This document shows, in pieces, positions 1 through 7,200 of a stretch of 64,000 nucleotides of DNA. Source of the stretch: an uncultured Bacteroidia bacterium. GTDB taxonomy: Bacteria > Bacteroidota > Bacteroidia > Bacteroidales > F082. The stretch covers positions 1 to 64,000 of the forward strand of contig CADCML010000002.1 in assembly GCA_902802535.1 (NCBI GenBank), in the 5' to 3' direction. Position 1 is the first letter of the stretch, and each line of letters opens with the position of its first letter. The notes under the pieces are model-generated. The model was not told where the DNA came from. It saw only the letters and a program-made list of their open reading frames with translations, and made no database searches. Position numbers and translations under genes: made by a program.

Positions 1-1212
1 CTTCACCTCTTTGCCCGTCAAGGCCATGACCGCCAACGAGTTCTCGAAAGGATACCAAGTGAAGAAGTCGCTCACTTTCAACATTCCCGCTTCGAGGGTC
101 TTGCCGCCGCTGAGGGGCGCGGCCATCGAAATGTCGGCATGGATGCCTTCGGCCTCGACGGTCTCGAACTGGCAACGATGGATTTCGTCGACCCAAAGGC
201 AAGGCCCGCTGAAAACCTCGTCGCTGCTGATGCTGACAGGCAACTCGGCCACTTCACGCTGTTTGTAGGCCTCGGCGCGGTCCAAATAGGGTTGGAGCAT
301 GTTGAGGAAGGCTTCGTCTTTGTTTTCGTGGTCAGAGAGCATGAGGCTGATGTTGATGACGGGCTTCTGGCCTTTTTTCAGCATCACCTCGGCCAAGGCG
401 AGTCCCATGCCACGGTTGCCGGAATTGAGCACATAAACGGGGTCGCCGTTGATATTCAACACTTTTTCAGCGCGCGAGCGGTGGTCGTGGCCGTAGAAGA
501 TGATGTCGAAGCCGGGCACATTCTCCGCGACCCACTTGGTAGCATTTTCCCTGCCCAAGGGTGTGTCTTCGGGCAGGTTCTGTACTTGTGGCTCCCAGCC
601 GGAGTGGAAGAGACCAACCATCAAGTGAGGGCGTTCCTTTTCTTGGATGATTTTTACCCATTTTTCGGCGGCGGCCTCCAATTGCTCGAAGCGCAGACCG
701 GGCCTCAGTCGATCGGGCACCCAAGTGACGACGTAAGGCGTGAGCAGCCCCAGCACGGCAATCTTGAAGCCGTCGCGTTTCAGTATAATATAAGGAGTGA
801 AATACGGCTCGCCGGTCGTTTCGTCGATGACATTGGCGCAAACCACGGGCATTTTCAGCTCCGAATAGTGCTTGTCGAACACCTTGCGGCCTGCCTCGAT
901 GTCGTGGTTGCCGACACCCACTACATCGTAAGGGAAAAAGTTGAGCACTTCTGAAACGAGGTTGGGATAGTCGGGATTTTGGTTCGAACAATACTGGAAC
1001 ACAGTGCCTTGCATGTTGTCGCCGTTGTCTAAGAGGATGAGCTTGTCGCCAAGTTCGGCTTTCATCTGCTTAATGATGAGCGCATCATTGGCAAACTCAT
1101 CGTAACGGCCATGAGTATCAGTGGTTTCCAAAATCGTGATGGTGGTTTCCTTTGGGGAACACGAAGCGAAAAGGGCTGTCAGAATGACCATAATAATGTG
1201 TTTTGCTTTCAT
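1..1212 (-). CDS. 5'-nucleotidase / metallophosphatase lipoprotein (3' end outside window)
   Basis: Read leftward from an ATG at 1212, the frame stays open for 404 codons to the window edge, so the C-terminus is missing. The start of the protein (MKAKHIIMVILTALFASC) is a lipoprotein signal with lipobox FASC, predicting an acylated protein facing the periplasm or surface. Next come calcineurin-type phosphoesterase motifs: TTDTHGRYD, LLDNGDNMQGT, GVGNHDIEAG, and later IIFYGHDH. These are the metal-binding blocks of the UshA/5'-nucleotidase family, which hydrolyses nucleotides or related phosphoesters. After about residue 300 the 5'-nucleotidase C-terminal domain begins. A weak -7-like box (TACTTTTA on the minus strand, 1233-1240) lies just upstream. 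The family is clear; the exact substrate is not. Confidence 0.88.
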   Translation of the reverse strand, partial: MKAKHIIMVILTALFASCSPKETTITILETTDTHGRYDEFANDALIIKQMKAELGDKLILLDNGDNMQGTVFQYCSNQNPDYPNLVSEVLNFFPYDVVGVGNHDIEAGRKVFDKHYSELKMPVVCANVIDETTGEPYFTPYIILKRDGFKIAVLGLLTPYVVTWVPDRLRPGLRFEQLEAAAEKWVKIIQEKERPHLMVGLFHSGWEPQVQNLPEDTPLGRENATKWVAENVPGFDIIFYGHDHRSRAEKVLNINGDPVYVLNSGNRGMGLALAEVMLKKGQKPVINISLMLSDHENKDEAFLNMLQPYLDRAEAYKQREVAELPVSISSDEVFSGPCLWVDEIHRCQFETVEAEGIHADISMAAPLSGGKTLEAGMLKVSDFFTWYPFENSLAVMALTGKEVK

Positions 1213-1376
1213 TGCAAGTGGCTATTTTTGCGTAAAAGTAGTGATTTTTTCGGAACGCCATGTTGAAACTCCGATATTATTTTTTCATGGTATATTACAA
1301 TTGTTTGATTTTTAGTTGATTAGTATGTTGTTGCAAAAAAAGTGACGATTTTATGGCAAACGTGTCATAAAATCCG

Positions 1377-1384
1377 TACTTTTG
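1377..1384 (+). promoter_or_regulatory. Bacteroidota -7 promoter box (TACTTTTG) for the zapA operon
   Basis: It matches TAnnTTTG exactly and ends 27 bases before the ATG at 1412. No convincing -33 TTTG is seen at the expected distance, so this is a consensus-only call. Confidence 0.5.
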
Positions 1385-1411
1385 TGGCACAATTCCAAGA
1401 CCGTTTGCCAC

Positions 1412-1705
1412 ATGGCCGATTTGAGCATCATAGTATCCGAGATTGAATTGAAATTGAGGACGTTGCTCGATGAAAAAAAACGTTTGGCCACGGAAAACAA
1501 GCGTCTCGCCGAGGAAAACGAAGCGTTAGACAGGGAAAATCTGGCGTTGCGACATGCGGCGGAGGAGTTGCAGGATAAAATAAATAAATGTACAATTGTT
1601 AACGCACTCGATAACGAGAAAGAAGTAGAAGAAGGTAGAAGACTCATCAAGGAGTTGGTCAGAGAAATTGACAAGTGCGTTTCGATTTTGAATAGTAAGG
1701 AATAA
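1412..1705 (+). CDS. small coiled-coil protein upstream of zapA
   Basis: A 97-residue protein starting MADLSIIVSEIE. Residues 8-65 are strongly charged with heptad-like Leu/Ala spacing (for example EKKRLATENKRLAEENEA), so it should form a long coiled coil. No catalytic motif is seen. The ATG at 1412 was chosen because the promoter box at 1377-1384 would place transcription start after the upstream in-frame codon at 1382. The zapA gene follows 24 bases later, which suggests a shared transcript. Such coiled-coil genes next to zapA are plausibly ZapB-like partners at the division septum, but that function is inferred only from context and shape. Confidence 0.75.
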   Translation: MADLSIIVSEIELKLRTLLDEKKRLATENKRLAEENEALDRENLALRHAAEELQDKINKCTIVNALDNEKEVEEGRRLIKELVREIDKCVSILNSKE

Positions 1706-1729
1706 CTCAGATACTTGAAAGTCAGCAAG

Positions 1730-2017
1730 ATGGATGAGATTACGATCAATATCACCCTGTTGGATAGGCCCTACCGATTGTCGGTGGCTCGTGCTGACGA
1801 AGAGAAAGTTCGTAAGGCGGGTAACCTCATCAATGAGAGGATAAAATACTACTCGAAGCATTACGCCTACAAGGATGTGCAGGACTTGCTTTCGATGACA
1901 GCCTTGCAGTTCGCCACCTCGACGGTCAAGATGGATGCTGAATTGACTTACCGCAACCAGAATCTGGAACGCAAGTTGCTTGAACTGAACAACTTATTGA
2001 GCGACCATCATAACTAA
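1730..2017 (+). CDS. zapA: cell division protein ZapA
   Basis: A 95-residue protein (MDEITINITLLDRPYRLSV...) with the ZapA layout: a short beta-rich N-terminal domain (residues 1-50, including the segment VRKAGNLINERIKYYSKHY), then the helical ALQFATSTVKMDAEL segment and a C-terminal coiled coil. ZapA binds FtsZ and bundles filaments at the Z-ring. An in-frame TTG 15 bases upstream could extend the frame; the ATG at 1730 fits family N-termini better. It is followed by a structured RNA and rny. This arrangement of a division gene beside 6S-like RNA is also known from other bacterial phyla. Confidence 0.85.
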   Translation: MDEITINITLLDRPYRLSVARADEEKVRKAGNLINERIKYYSKHYAYKDVQDLLSMTALQFATSTVKMDAELTYRNQNLERKLLELNNLLSDHHN

Positions 2018-2045
2018 GACCCTTAGTGGAACCGTTCTTTGAAGA

Positions 2046-2270
2046 ATTGGAACTGCCTGTTCAGCGCATTTGGTAAACTCAACACTATCAACACATTAAT
2101 CGGTCTACTCGCGCTCTGTAAAAACAGGCCTCATTCCCCTTGGGGAAGTACCTTTGGTGCCAGTGGACGTTTGCGCAACGCGGTGGCCACAAGCGTATCA
2201 TTTGGGGTTTACGCATATCCCAACGGGCAGGCAGCTCCTTTTGTTTCTCCTCGCTTTTCGAGTAAAACAG
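2046..2270 (+). ncRNA. ssrS: 6S RNA candidate (structured intergenic between zapA and rny)
   Basis: The 263-base gap after zapA folds as a long rod. Bases 2049-2059 pair with 2228-2238 (10 of 11 positions), 2073-2078 (GTAAAC) pairs perfectly with 2207-2212 (GTTTAC), and an apical hairpin TTCCCC-TT-GGGGAA sits at 2134-2147. Between these are large unpaired regions, like the open-bubble shape of 6S RNA, which mimics promoter DNA and binds RNA polymerase. A near-consensus box GTTCTTTG (2034-2041) would start transcription at about 2047-2049, the first base of the closing stem. 6S genes are next to zapA in several phyla. Ends are approximate. No reading frame here has family features. Confidence 0.55.
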
Positions 2271-2280
2271 AGTTTTTAAA

Positions 2281-3843
2281 ATGTTATTACTCAACACAAC
2301 AGCAACTATTATCATTGGCGCAGTGGCCTTGATTGCAGGCCTTGCCATTGGTTATTTCATCACATCAACTTTACTGAAAAAAGCCGTAATCAAAGAAGAA
2401 GTCGCGCTCCTCGAAGAAGCCAAGGAAAAGGCTGAGGTCATCAAGAAAGAACGCATCCTGCAAGCCAAGGAGAAATTCCTCCAAATGAAGGACGAGCACG
2501 AGAAGGAAGTCAACGAACGCAAACGCGAACTGGCCAGCGCCGAAAACCGCATCAACCAACTGAAACAAGACGCCAACAAGAAGATGGAAGAGGTTCAACG
2601 CAAGTCGAAAGAGTTGCAATCTGTCCAGCAGAAACTGGAAAGCCAGATAGAGACCTTCGACAAGAAAAAGGCCGACCTCGACCGCATCTACAAGGAAGAA
2701 GCGCAAAAGTTGGAGAGCATTTCGGGCCTTTCGACCAAGGACGCCAAGGAGCAACTCATAGAACTCATCAAGGAGGAGGCGCAGGCCGATGCCATGGTTT
2801 ACGTGAAAGAGGTTACCGAGGAAGCCAAGATGAATGCGGCGCAAAAAGCCAAGAAAATCGTCCTTGAAACCATTCAGCGCACAGCCTCGGAAACGGCTAT
2901 CGAGAACACTGTCAGCGTGTTCAACATCGAGAACGACGAAATCAAGGGACGCATCATCGGACGCGAAGGCCGCAACATCCGCACACTTGAGTCGCTGACG
3001 GGCGTCGAAATCATCATCGACGACAGCCCCGATGCCATCCTCATTTCCGGCTTTGACCCCATTCGCCGCGAGATTGCCCGCCTGTCGTTGCAGAAACTTG
3101 TCACCGACGGCCGCATCCATCCCGCCCGCATCGAAGAGGTGGTTCACAAGGTGGAAAAGCAAGTGGATCAAGAGATTATGGAAACGGGTAAACGTACCGC
3201 CATCGACTTGGGCGTCCATAACCTTAACCCCGAACTCATCAAGATGGTGGGTCGCATGAAATACCGCACTAGCTATGGCCAAAACCTGCTGCAACACTCC
3301 ATCGAGACTGCCAAGCTTTGTGCCACCATGGCCGCTGAACTGGGTCTCAATGTGAAAGCCGCCAAACGCGCCGGCCTTTTGCACGACATCGGTAAAGTGG
3401 CTGAGAATGAGGAAGAACTGCCGCACGCCATCTTGGGTATGAAGGTTGCGGAGCGCCTCAAGGAGAAGCCCGACATCTGCAACGCCATCGGTGCGCACCA
3501 CGAGGAAATCGAGATGGACAACATGATTTCGCCTATCGTGCAGGTGTGCGACGCCATTTCGGGTGCCCGTCCAGGTGCCCGCCGCGAGGTGGTGGAGGCT
3601 TACATCCAGCGTCTGAACAAGTTGGAGGACATGGCCATGAGCTACCAGGGCGTTGTGAAGACATACGCCATCCAGGCAGGCCGCGAGTTGCGCGTCATCG
3701 TGGGTGCCGACAAGGTGACCGACCAAGACGCCGACCGCATCGCCTACGACCTCTCGAAGCAAATCCAAACAGAAATGACCTATCCGGGTCAAATCAAGAT
3801 TACGGTGATCCGCGAGACGAGAGCCGTACAGTATGCAAAGTAA
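2281..3843 (+). CDS. rny: ribonuclease Y
   Basis: A 520-residue endoribonuclease that starts decay of many mRNAs at the inner membrane. The order of parts is canonical: an N-terminal membrane segment (residues about 5-30, [19 protein letters not shown]); a long charged coiled coil (about 35-200); a KH RNA-binding domain with the GxxG loop ([15 protein letters not shown], about 223-237); and an HD metal-dependent hydrolase domain ([12 protein letters not shown] about 335, LLHDIGK about 367, GAHHEE). Length matches the family (about 510-520). ATG at 2281 follows the 6S-like RNA directly; no separate promoter box is evident, so transcription may come from the zapA region. Confidence 0.95.
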   Translation: MLLLNTTATIIIGAVALIAGLAIGYFITSTLLKKAVIKEEVALLEEAKEKAEVIKKERILQAKEKFLQMKDEHEKEVNERKRELASAENRINQLKQDANKKMEEVQRKSKELQSVQQKLESQIETFDKKKADLDRIYKEEAQKLESISGLSTKDAKEQLIELIKEEAQADAMVYVKEVTEEAKMNAAQKAKKIVLETIQRTASETAIENTVSVFNIENDEIKGRIIGREGRNIRTLESLTGVEIIIDDSPDAILISGFDPIRREIARLSLQKLVTDGRIHPARIEEVVHKVEKQVDQEIMETGKRTAIDLGVHNLNPELIKMVGRMKYRTSYGQNLLQHSIETAKLCATMAAELGLNVKAAKRAGLLHDIGKVAENEEELPHAILGMKVAERLKEKPDICNAIGAHHEEIEMDNMISPIVQVCDAISGARPGARREVVEAYIQRLNKLEDMAMSYQGVVKTYAIQAGRELRVIVGADKVTDQDADRIAYDLSKQIQTEMTYPGQIKITVIRETRAVQYAK

Positions 3844-3848
3844 TCTGA

Positions 3849-3940
3849 CGATGGCCTATGGCTTAGGACTATGGCTCACTTTATGAAAAGGTTGACCTTA
3901 GTCGAAAGTGAGCCATAGGCCATAGTCATCAACCATAGTC
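3849..3940. repeat. nested inverted repeat built of CTATGGC-type units
   Basis: Bases 3869-3882 (CTATGGCTCACTTT) pair perfectly with 3905-3918, leaving a 22-base loop. An overlapping alternative pairs ATGGCCTATGGC (from 3851) with GCCATAGGCCAT near 3913-3924. A further CATAGTC copy follows near 3934. There is no T tract, so it is not a simple terminator. It lies between rny and the radical SAM gene and could be a folded mRNA element or a dispersed intergenic repeat. Confidence 0.6.
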
Positions 3941-3944
3941 AAAA

Positions 3945-4700
3945 ATGATAAGAGAAGAAGTCGTTTTTGGTCCCATCCATAGCCGTCGCCTTGGCAGCTC
4001 GTTGGGAATCAATCTGTTGCCAGAAAAAGGAAAGATTTGCACATTTGACTGCATCTATTGCGAATGTGGCTGGAACAAGGACGGTCGCGACGACACGAAG
4101 TTGCCCACTGCCGAAAAAGTACGCAACGCCTTGGAAAACAAGCTGCAACAATGCAAAAAAGAAGGTATTCCCATCGATTCCATCACCTTCAGTGGCGATG
4201 GCGAGCCGACCATCAATCCTGAGTTTCCCCAAATCATTGACGACACGATTCGGCTGCGCGACCAGTATTATCCCAACTCGAAGATTACGGTGCTGTCGAA
4301 CGCCACGATGGTGCACAAGCCTGAAGTGTTCAACGCCTTGCGCAAGGTCGACAACCCGACGATGAAAATCGATGCGCCGACCAACGAATTGGCAGAGAAA
4401 ATAAACCATCCGGCGCCAGGCTACGACGTCCATCGCGTGGTGGAGGCCCTGAAGCAATTTGACGGCGACTTCATCTTGCAGACCATGTTCCTGCGCAGCA
4501 AGGACTTCGACTCGTCAAGTCCCGAAGTGCTGAACGGCTGGATGGACATCGTGCGCGTCCTGAAACCACGCGAAATCATGGTCTACACCATCGACCGCCC
4601 CACGCCCGAGGAAGGCTTGCAGAAATTCACCGTGGACGAAATGCGCCGCCTGGTGCAGCCGCTGATTGACGAGGGCTTTTCTGTGCAGATAAAAGGCTGA
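3945..4700 (+). CDS. radical SAM protein
   Basis: A 251-residue protein with the radical SAM iron-sulfur motif CX3CX2C at residues 32, 36 and 39 (CTFDCIYC), preceded by the conserved N-terminus FGPIHSRRLGSSLGINLLP. ITFSGDGEPT corresponds to the GGE-type SAM-binding strand. It resembles the stand-alone COG0731-type radical SAM proteins, whose substrates are mostly unknown; some relatives act on wyosine-type tRNA modification. No extra cysteine cluster of a SPASM domain is seen at the C-terminus. It is the only gene between two structured intergenic regions, so neighbours do not reveal its substrate. Confidence 0.82.
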   Translation: MIREEVVFGPIHSRRLGSSLGINLLPEKGKICTFDCIYCECGWNKDGRDDTKLPTAEKVRNALENKLQQCKKEGIPIDSITFSGDGEPTINPEFPQIIDDTIRLRDQYYPNSKITVLSNATMVHKPEVFNALRKVDNPTMKIDAPTNELAEKINHPAPGYDVHRVVEALKQFDGDFILQTMFLRSKDFDSSSPEVLNGWMDIVRVLKPREIMVYTIDRPTPEEGLQKFTVDEMRRLVQPLIDEGFSVQIKG

Positions 4701-4727
4701 GAAAGGTTTTTGAAAAGTTTTTTTCCG

Positions 4728-4735
4728 TACTTTTG
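4728..4735 (+). promoter_or_regulatory. Bacteroidota -7 promoter box (TACTTTTG)
   Basis: Exact TAnnTTTG match after the radical SAM stop codon, with a TTTG at 4709-4712 upstream (15-base spacer, slightly short). It would drive the transcript that reaches the terminator at 4852-4889. Confidence 0.5.
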
Positions 4736-4741
4736 CAGCTT

Positions 4742-4890
4742 CAAAAAGGCGCAAAATCCGTGAAAAAACATCATAACATATTGATTATTAACAATTTAAA
4801 TAATCGGGGGGGGGTAAATCTCCACTCCAAACTTTCACGTATGCACCAACCATCCAAGGCAGGCCGTTGTGTCAGCCTTGGATTTTTTTG
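4742..4890 (+). ncRNA. putative small RNA or attenuated leader
   Basis: A consensus promoter box (4728-4735) and an intrinsic terminator (4852-4889) enclose about 150 bases with no convincing gene. The stretch begins A-rich and contains a run of nine G (4806-4814). It ends in a strong hairpin followed by seven T. It is either a free small RNA or a leader that controls read-through into the small exported protein and lipoprotein genes starting at 4979. A frame is open across it but shows no family features. Confidence 0.4.
4852..4889 (+). terminator. intrinsic terminator
   Basis: The 9-bp perfect stem ATCCAAGGC / GCCTTGGAT (4852-4860 with 4875-4883) is followed by T residues up to 4889. The next gene starts 89 bases later on the same strand, so it may act as an attenuator. 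Confidence 0.75.
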
Positions 4891-4916
4891 TTTGAATCCT
4901 GAAATGCGAAGCCTCC

Positions 4917-4952
4917 AAATCCTGAAATCTTGAAATCCTGAAATCTTGAAAT
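4917..4952. repeat. AT-rich microrepeat (AATCCTGAAATCTTGA units)
   Basis: At least two direct copies of a 16-base unit lie just before the gene at 4979. The same TGAAATCTTGAAATC motif occurs on the opposite strand at 9891-9931, so it is a dispersed intergenic motif. Confidence 0.55.
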
Positions 4953-4978
4953 CATAAATCTCAAACACTTAATCTAGA

Positions 4979-5308
4979 ATGAACAGAAGTAAATTAAACT
5001 TGAAAACCATCGCGTTTTCCCTCGGACTGGCGGCGGGAATGATGCTGCCGGCCAGCGCATCCGCCCAAGGTGTCTTTGGAGACCTGCTTGACAATTATTA
5101 CGCGGAAAAAGAAGAAAGCAGCAAGAATCGTGGAATGATGAACCGCCAGGGGGGCACCAGCGTTGGGCTTGGTGGTAGTCTTGAAGGCGTAACTTTCCAG
5201 CAAGAAGACCCGACCATCCCGAACTCTCCCATCGGCAGCGGTATCGCCATCCTCGTGGCCGCAGGCGCAGGCTATGCACTCTTGAAAAGAAAGGAGGAAA
5301 CAAAATGA
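4979..5308 (+). CDS. small exported protein with C-terminal sorting-like tail
   Basis: A 109-residue protein. Residues 1-30 are a clear cleavable signal peptide (FSLGLAAGMMLPASASAQG). The middle is hydrophilic and Gly/Asn/Glu-rich, with no recognisable fold. The C-terminus has a short Pro-containing linker (IPNSPIGSG), one hydrophobic helix (IAILVAAGAGYALL) and a basic end KRKEETK. That three-part ending resembles tails recognised by sortase- or exosortase-type enzymes, and is common on small Bacteroidota membrane proteins. Its stop overlaps the start of the next lipoprotein (ATGA at 5305), so the two are translationally coupled. Function unknown. Confidence 0.72.
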   Translation: MNRSKLNLKTIAFSLGLAAGMMLPASASAQGVFGDLLDNYYAEKEESSKNRGMMNRQGGTSVGLGGSLEGVTFQQEDPTIPNSPIGSGIAILVAAGAGYALLKRKEETK

Positions 5309-7068
5309 AAAGACTTTCCTTGATTGCAATGGCTGCATTGGCTTTGGTGCTTACCTTCACCCAATGCAAGAAAGAAGTGGCCGAACAACCTGAAGCAAAG
5401 AATCGCGTTTTTATCACCGTTCAGGGAAACATTGAACAAAAAGACGAAGAACAAAATGACGAAAGGATGACCATCAACAATCTCGGCCTTGTGTGGTCCG
5501 AGGGTTGCACTGAGTACGTCTATGTGGGCGGTAGCGCACATACGGGTTGCATAGGCGTGCTTCATGGCGAAGGAACCGGTACCGGATCCATTAGTTTCGA
5601 GGGTTATATAGATGACCCAATAGATGGTGAGATGCTTTATTACTTCTATCTCGGTAGAGGGGACCAAAGGACAGGTGATGATTTGAACATTTTGGATTTT
5701 TCCTACCAAGAAGGAGATCCAACGGCGAGTTCAACGACGAATGGGTTAGAACCATACATCGTTGCCATCGCTGCTGCCATCTATTATCAAGGCACTGCCT
5801 ATTATCTCACAACTTTCAGTTTGCAGACGGCCTTTGCTCGTTTTGACAGGGATGAGTTGCATAGTGCTGATAATTACTATGTTGATTTTTATGCGAATAT
5901 TATCTATCCTCCATTTCTGTACGGCGACGACATTTGGACTACAGCCACCGTTGACTACCAACATGGCAAGATTGTGGGCAGAACAAAGGGTACCATCATG
6001 TGTTGGGACTATACGAATAGGACGCCGACGATTGCATTGATTCCCTCGACGACAAATATGACCACATTGCATTTTATAGACAACAAAAGGTTTGGCGAAA
6101 TAACATTCTACCGTGGCATTCAACCCGGAAAGTTCTATATGCACGATGATGCGTCTGCTTTAGAAATCGAGGGCCAAGAGATTACCGATACGCCCCTTAC
6201 TTTTGAGGCTAAGACCGCGACAGCACAAGTAGCATTCATAAGCACTTATTTTTATAGCGAAATTTACCCATATCATCCCGATACTTTGGATTTGGAATAC
6301 AAAATAAACGATGGAGATTGGGAGCCTTGTTCATTCTATGAGATTATCGATCTCAATTATGGTGACAAGGTGTCTTTCCGAGGCAACAATGAAACTATGG
6401 CTGGTTATGCCTTTGATGGAGTTCAAAGTGAACGTCTCGAAAATAGTTCTTTTGTCTGTCTTAATGGCGAGTGCTATTTTTATGGCAATGTGATGAGCCT
6501 CCTTTTCAAAGACGAATTTGCCGAAAAGAACTACTTACCTGCGGGCAGCAGCTATACATTCTGTAAACTTTTTAAAGTTATAGAAGGATTTGACGGGTTT
6601 TATAGTCATCCGACACTACCGTTGATGTTGCCTGCCATGGCGTTAAGAGACGATTGTTATTCAAACATGTTTGACGGCTGCACACACCTGACAAAAGCAC
6701 CGGAGTTGCCTGCCGCCACATCATTGGCCCGAAATTGCTATAGCTATATGTTCAAAGGTTGCACCAGCCTGACCACGGCTCCATTCCTTGGTGCTTTTGA
6801 GGAGCACATTGATTGCTATGCAGGTATGTTTAAGGGTTGTAGTAATTTAAACTTTGTGAGATGTCTTGCCAAAATTCGTCCCTTTGAGCCGGGTCAAGGT
6901 TTTGTTGGTGACTTTGGCGATCACGTCCGATATATGCTTGATGATGTTGCTCCAACGGGTACGTTTGTCATGGACGAAGATATTGATGAAACCTTATGGG
7001 ATGGTATAATTCCTGAGGGTTGGAATATATATAAAATGAAAGGCATGATTAACCCGGTGGGGAAATAG
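5305..7068 (+). CDS. surface lipoprotein with BspA-like leucine-rich repeats
   Basis: A 587-residue protein with a lipoprotein signal (MKRLSLIAMAALALVLTFTQCKKE, Cys at 21). Residues about 30-430 are beta-rich and have no family I can name. Near the C-terminus (about 445-530) are repeats with the pattern MFDGCTHLTKAPELPA / MFKGCTSLTTAPFL / MFKGCSNLNFV, the BspA/Treponema leucine-rich repeat type seen in Bacteroidota surface proteins of the gut and mouth. It ends in MINPVGK with no T9SS tail, so anchoring should be by lipid. Coupled by ATGA overlap to the small exported protein before it. Probably involved in attachment or host interaction (family-based inference). Confidence 0.75.
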   Translation: MKRLSLIAMAALALVLTFTQCKKEVAEQPEAKNRVFITVQGNIEQKDEEQNDERMTINNLGLVWSEGCTEYVYVGGSAHTGCIGVLHGEGTGTGSISFEGYIDDPIDGEMLYYFYLGRGDQRTGDDLNILDFSYQEGDPTASSTTNGLEPYIVAIAAAIYYQGTAYYLTTFSLQTAFARFDRDELHSADNYYVDFYANIIYPPFLYGDDIWTTATVDYQHGKIVGRTKGTIMCWDYTNRTPTIALIPSTTNMTTLHFIDNKRFGEITFYRGIQPGKFYMHDDASALEIEGQEITDTPLTFEAKTATAQVAFISTYFYSEIYPYHPDTLDLEYKINDGDWEPCSFYEIIDLNYGDKVSFRGNNETMAGYAFDGVQSERLENSSFVCLNGECYFYGNVMSLLFKDEFAEKNYLPAGSSYTFCKLFKVIEGFDGFYSHPTLPLMLPAMALRDDCYSNMFDGCTHLTKAPELPAATSLARNCYSYMFKGCTSLTTAPFLGAFEEHIDCYAGMFKGCSNLNFVRCLAKIRPFEPGQGFVGDFGDHVRYMLDDVAPTGTFVMDEDIDETLWDGIIPEGWNIYKMKGMINPVGK

Positions 7069-7097
7069 AAAAGTGTAAATTCAATTCCCACATAATT

Positions 7098-7133
7098 GTA
7101 GAGACGCCACATTGTGACGTCTTTACTTTTTTT
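7098..7133 (+). terminator. stem-loop terminator made from a GAGACG palindrome
   Basis: AGACG (7102-7106) pairs with CGTCT (7118-7122), with an inner CAC/GTG pair and T-rich bases to 7133. It lies 30 bases after the BspA-like gene. The GTAGAGACG...CGTCT core resembles a palindrome family dispersed in several bacterial phyla. Confidence 0.6.
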
Positions 7134-7200
7134 GTGCCTGTCGGGGTTTGTTGAATCCCCCTGGCCCCCTTTGTTTCAAATGTGGAAATTGCGTCACCCA

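Noticed and set aside
2039..2332. Plus-strand frame of 97 codons between zapA and rny
   Set aside because: It overlaps the rny start and coincides with the 6S-like structure; no protein features.
2371..3792. Antisense frame (473 codons) across rny
   Set aside because: rny is unambiguous; the antisense translation mirrors the coiled coil as Leu/Phe-rich low complexity.
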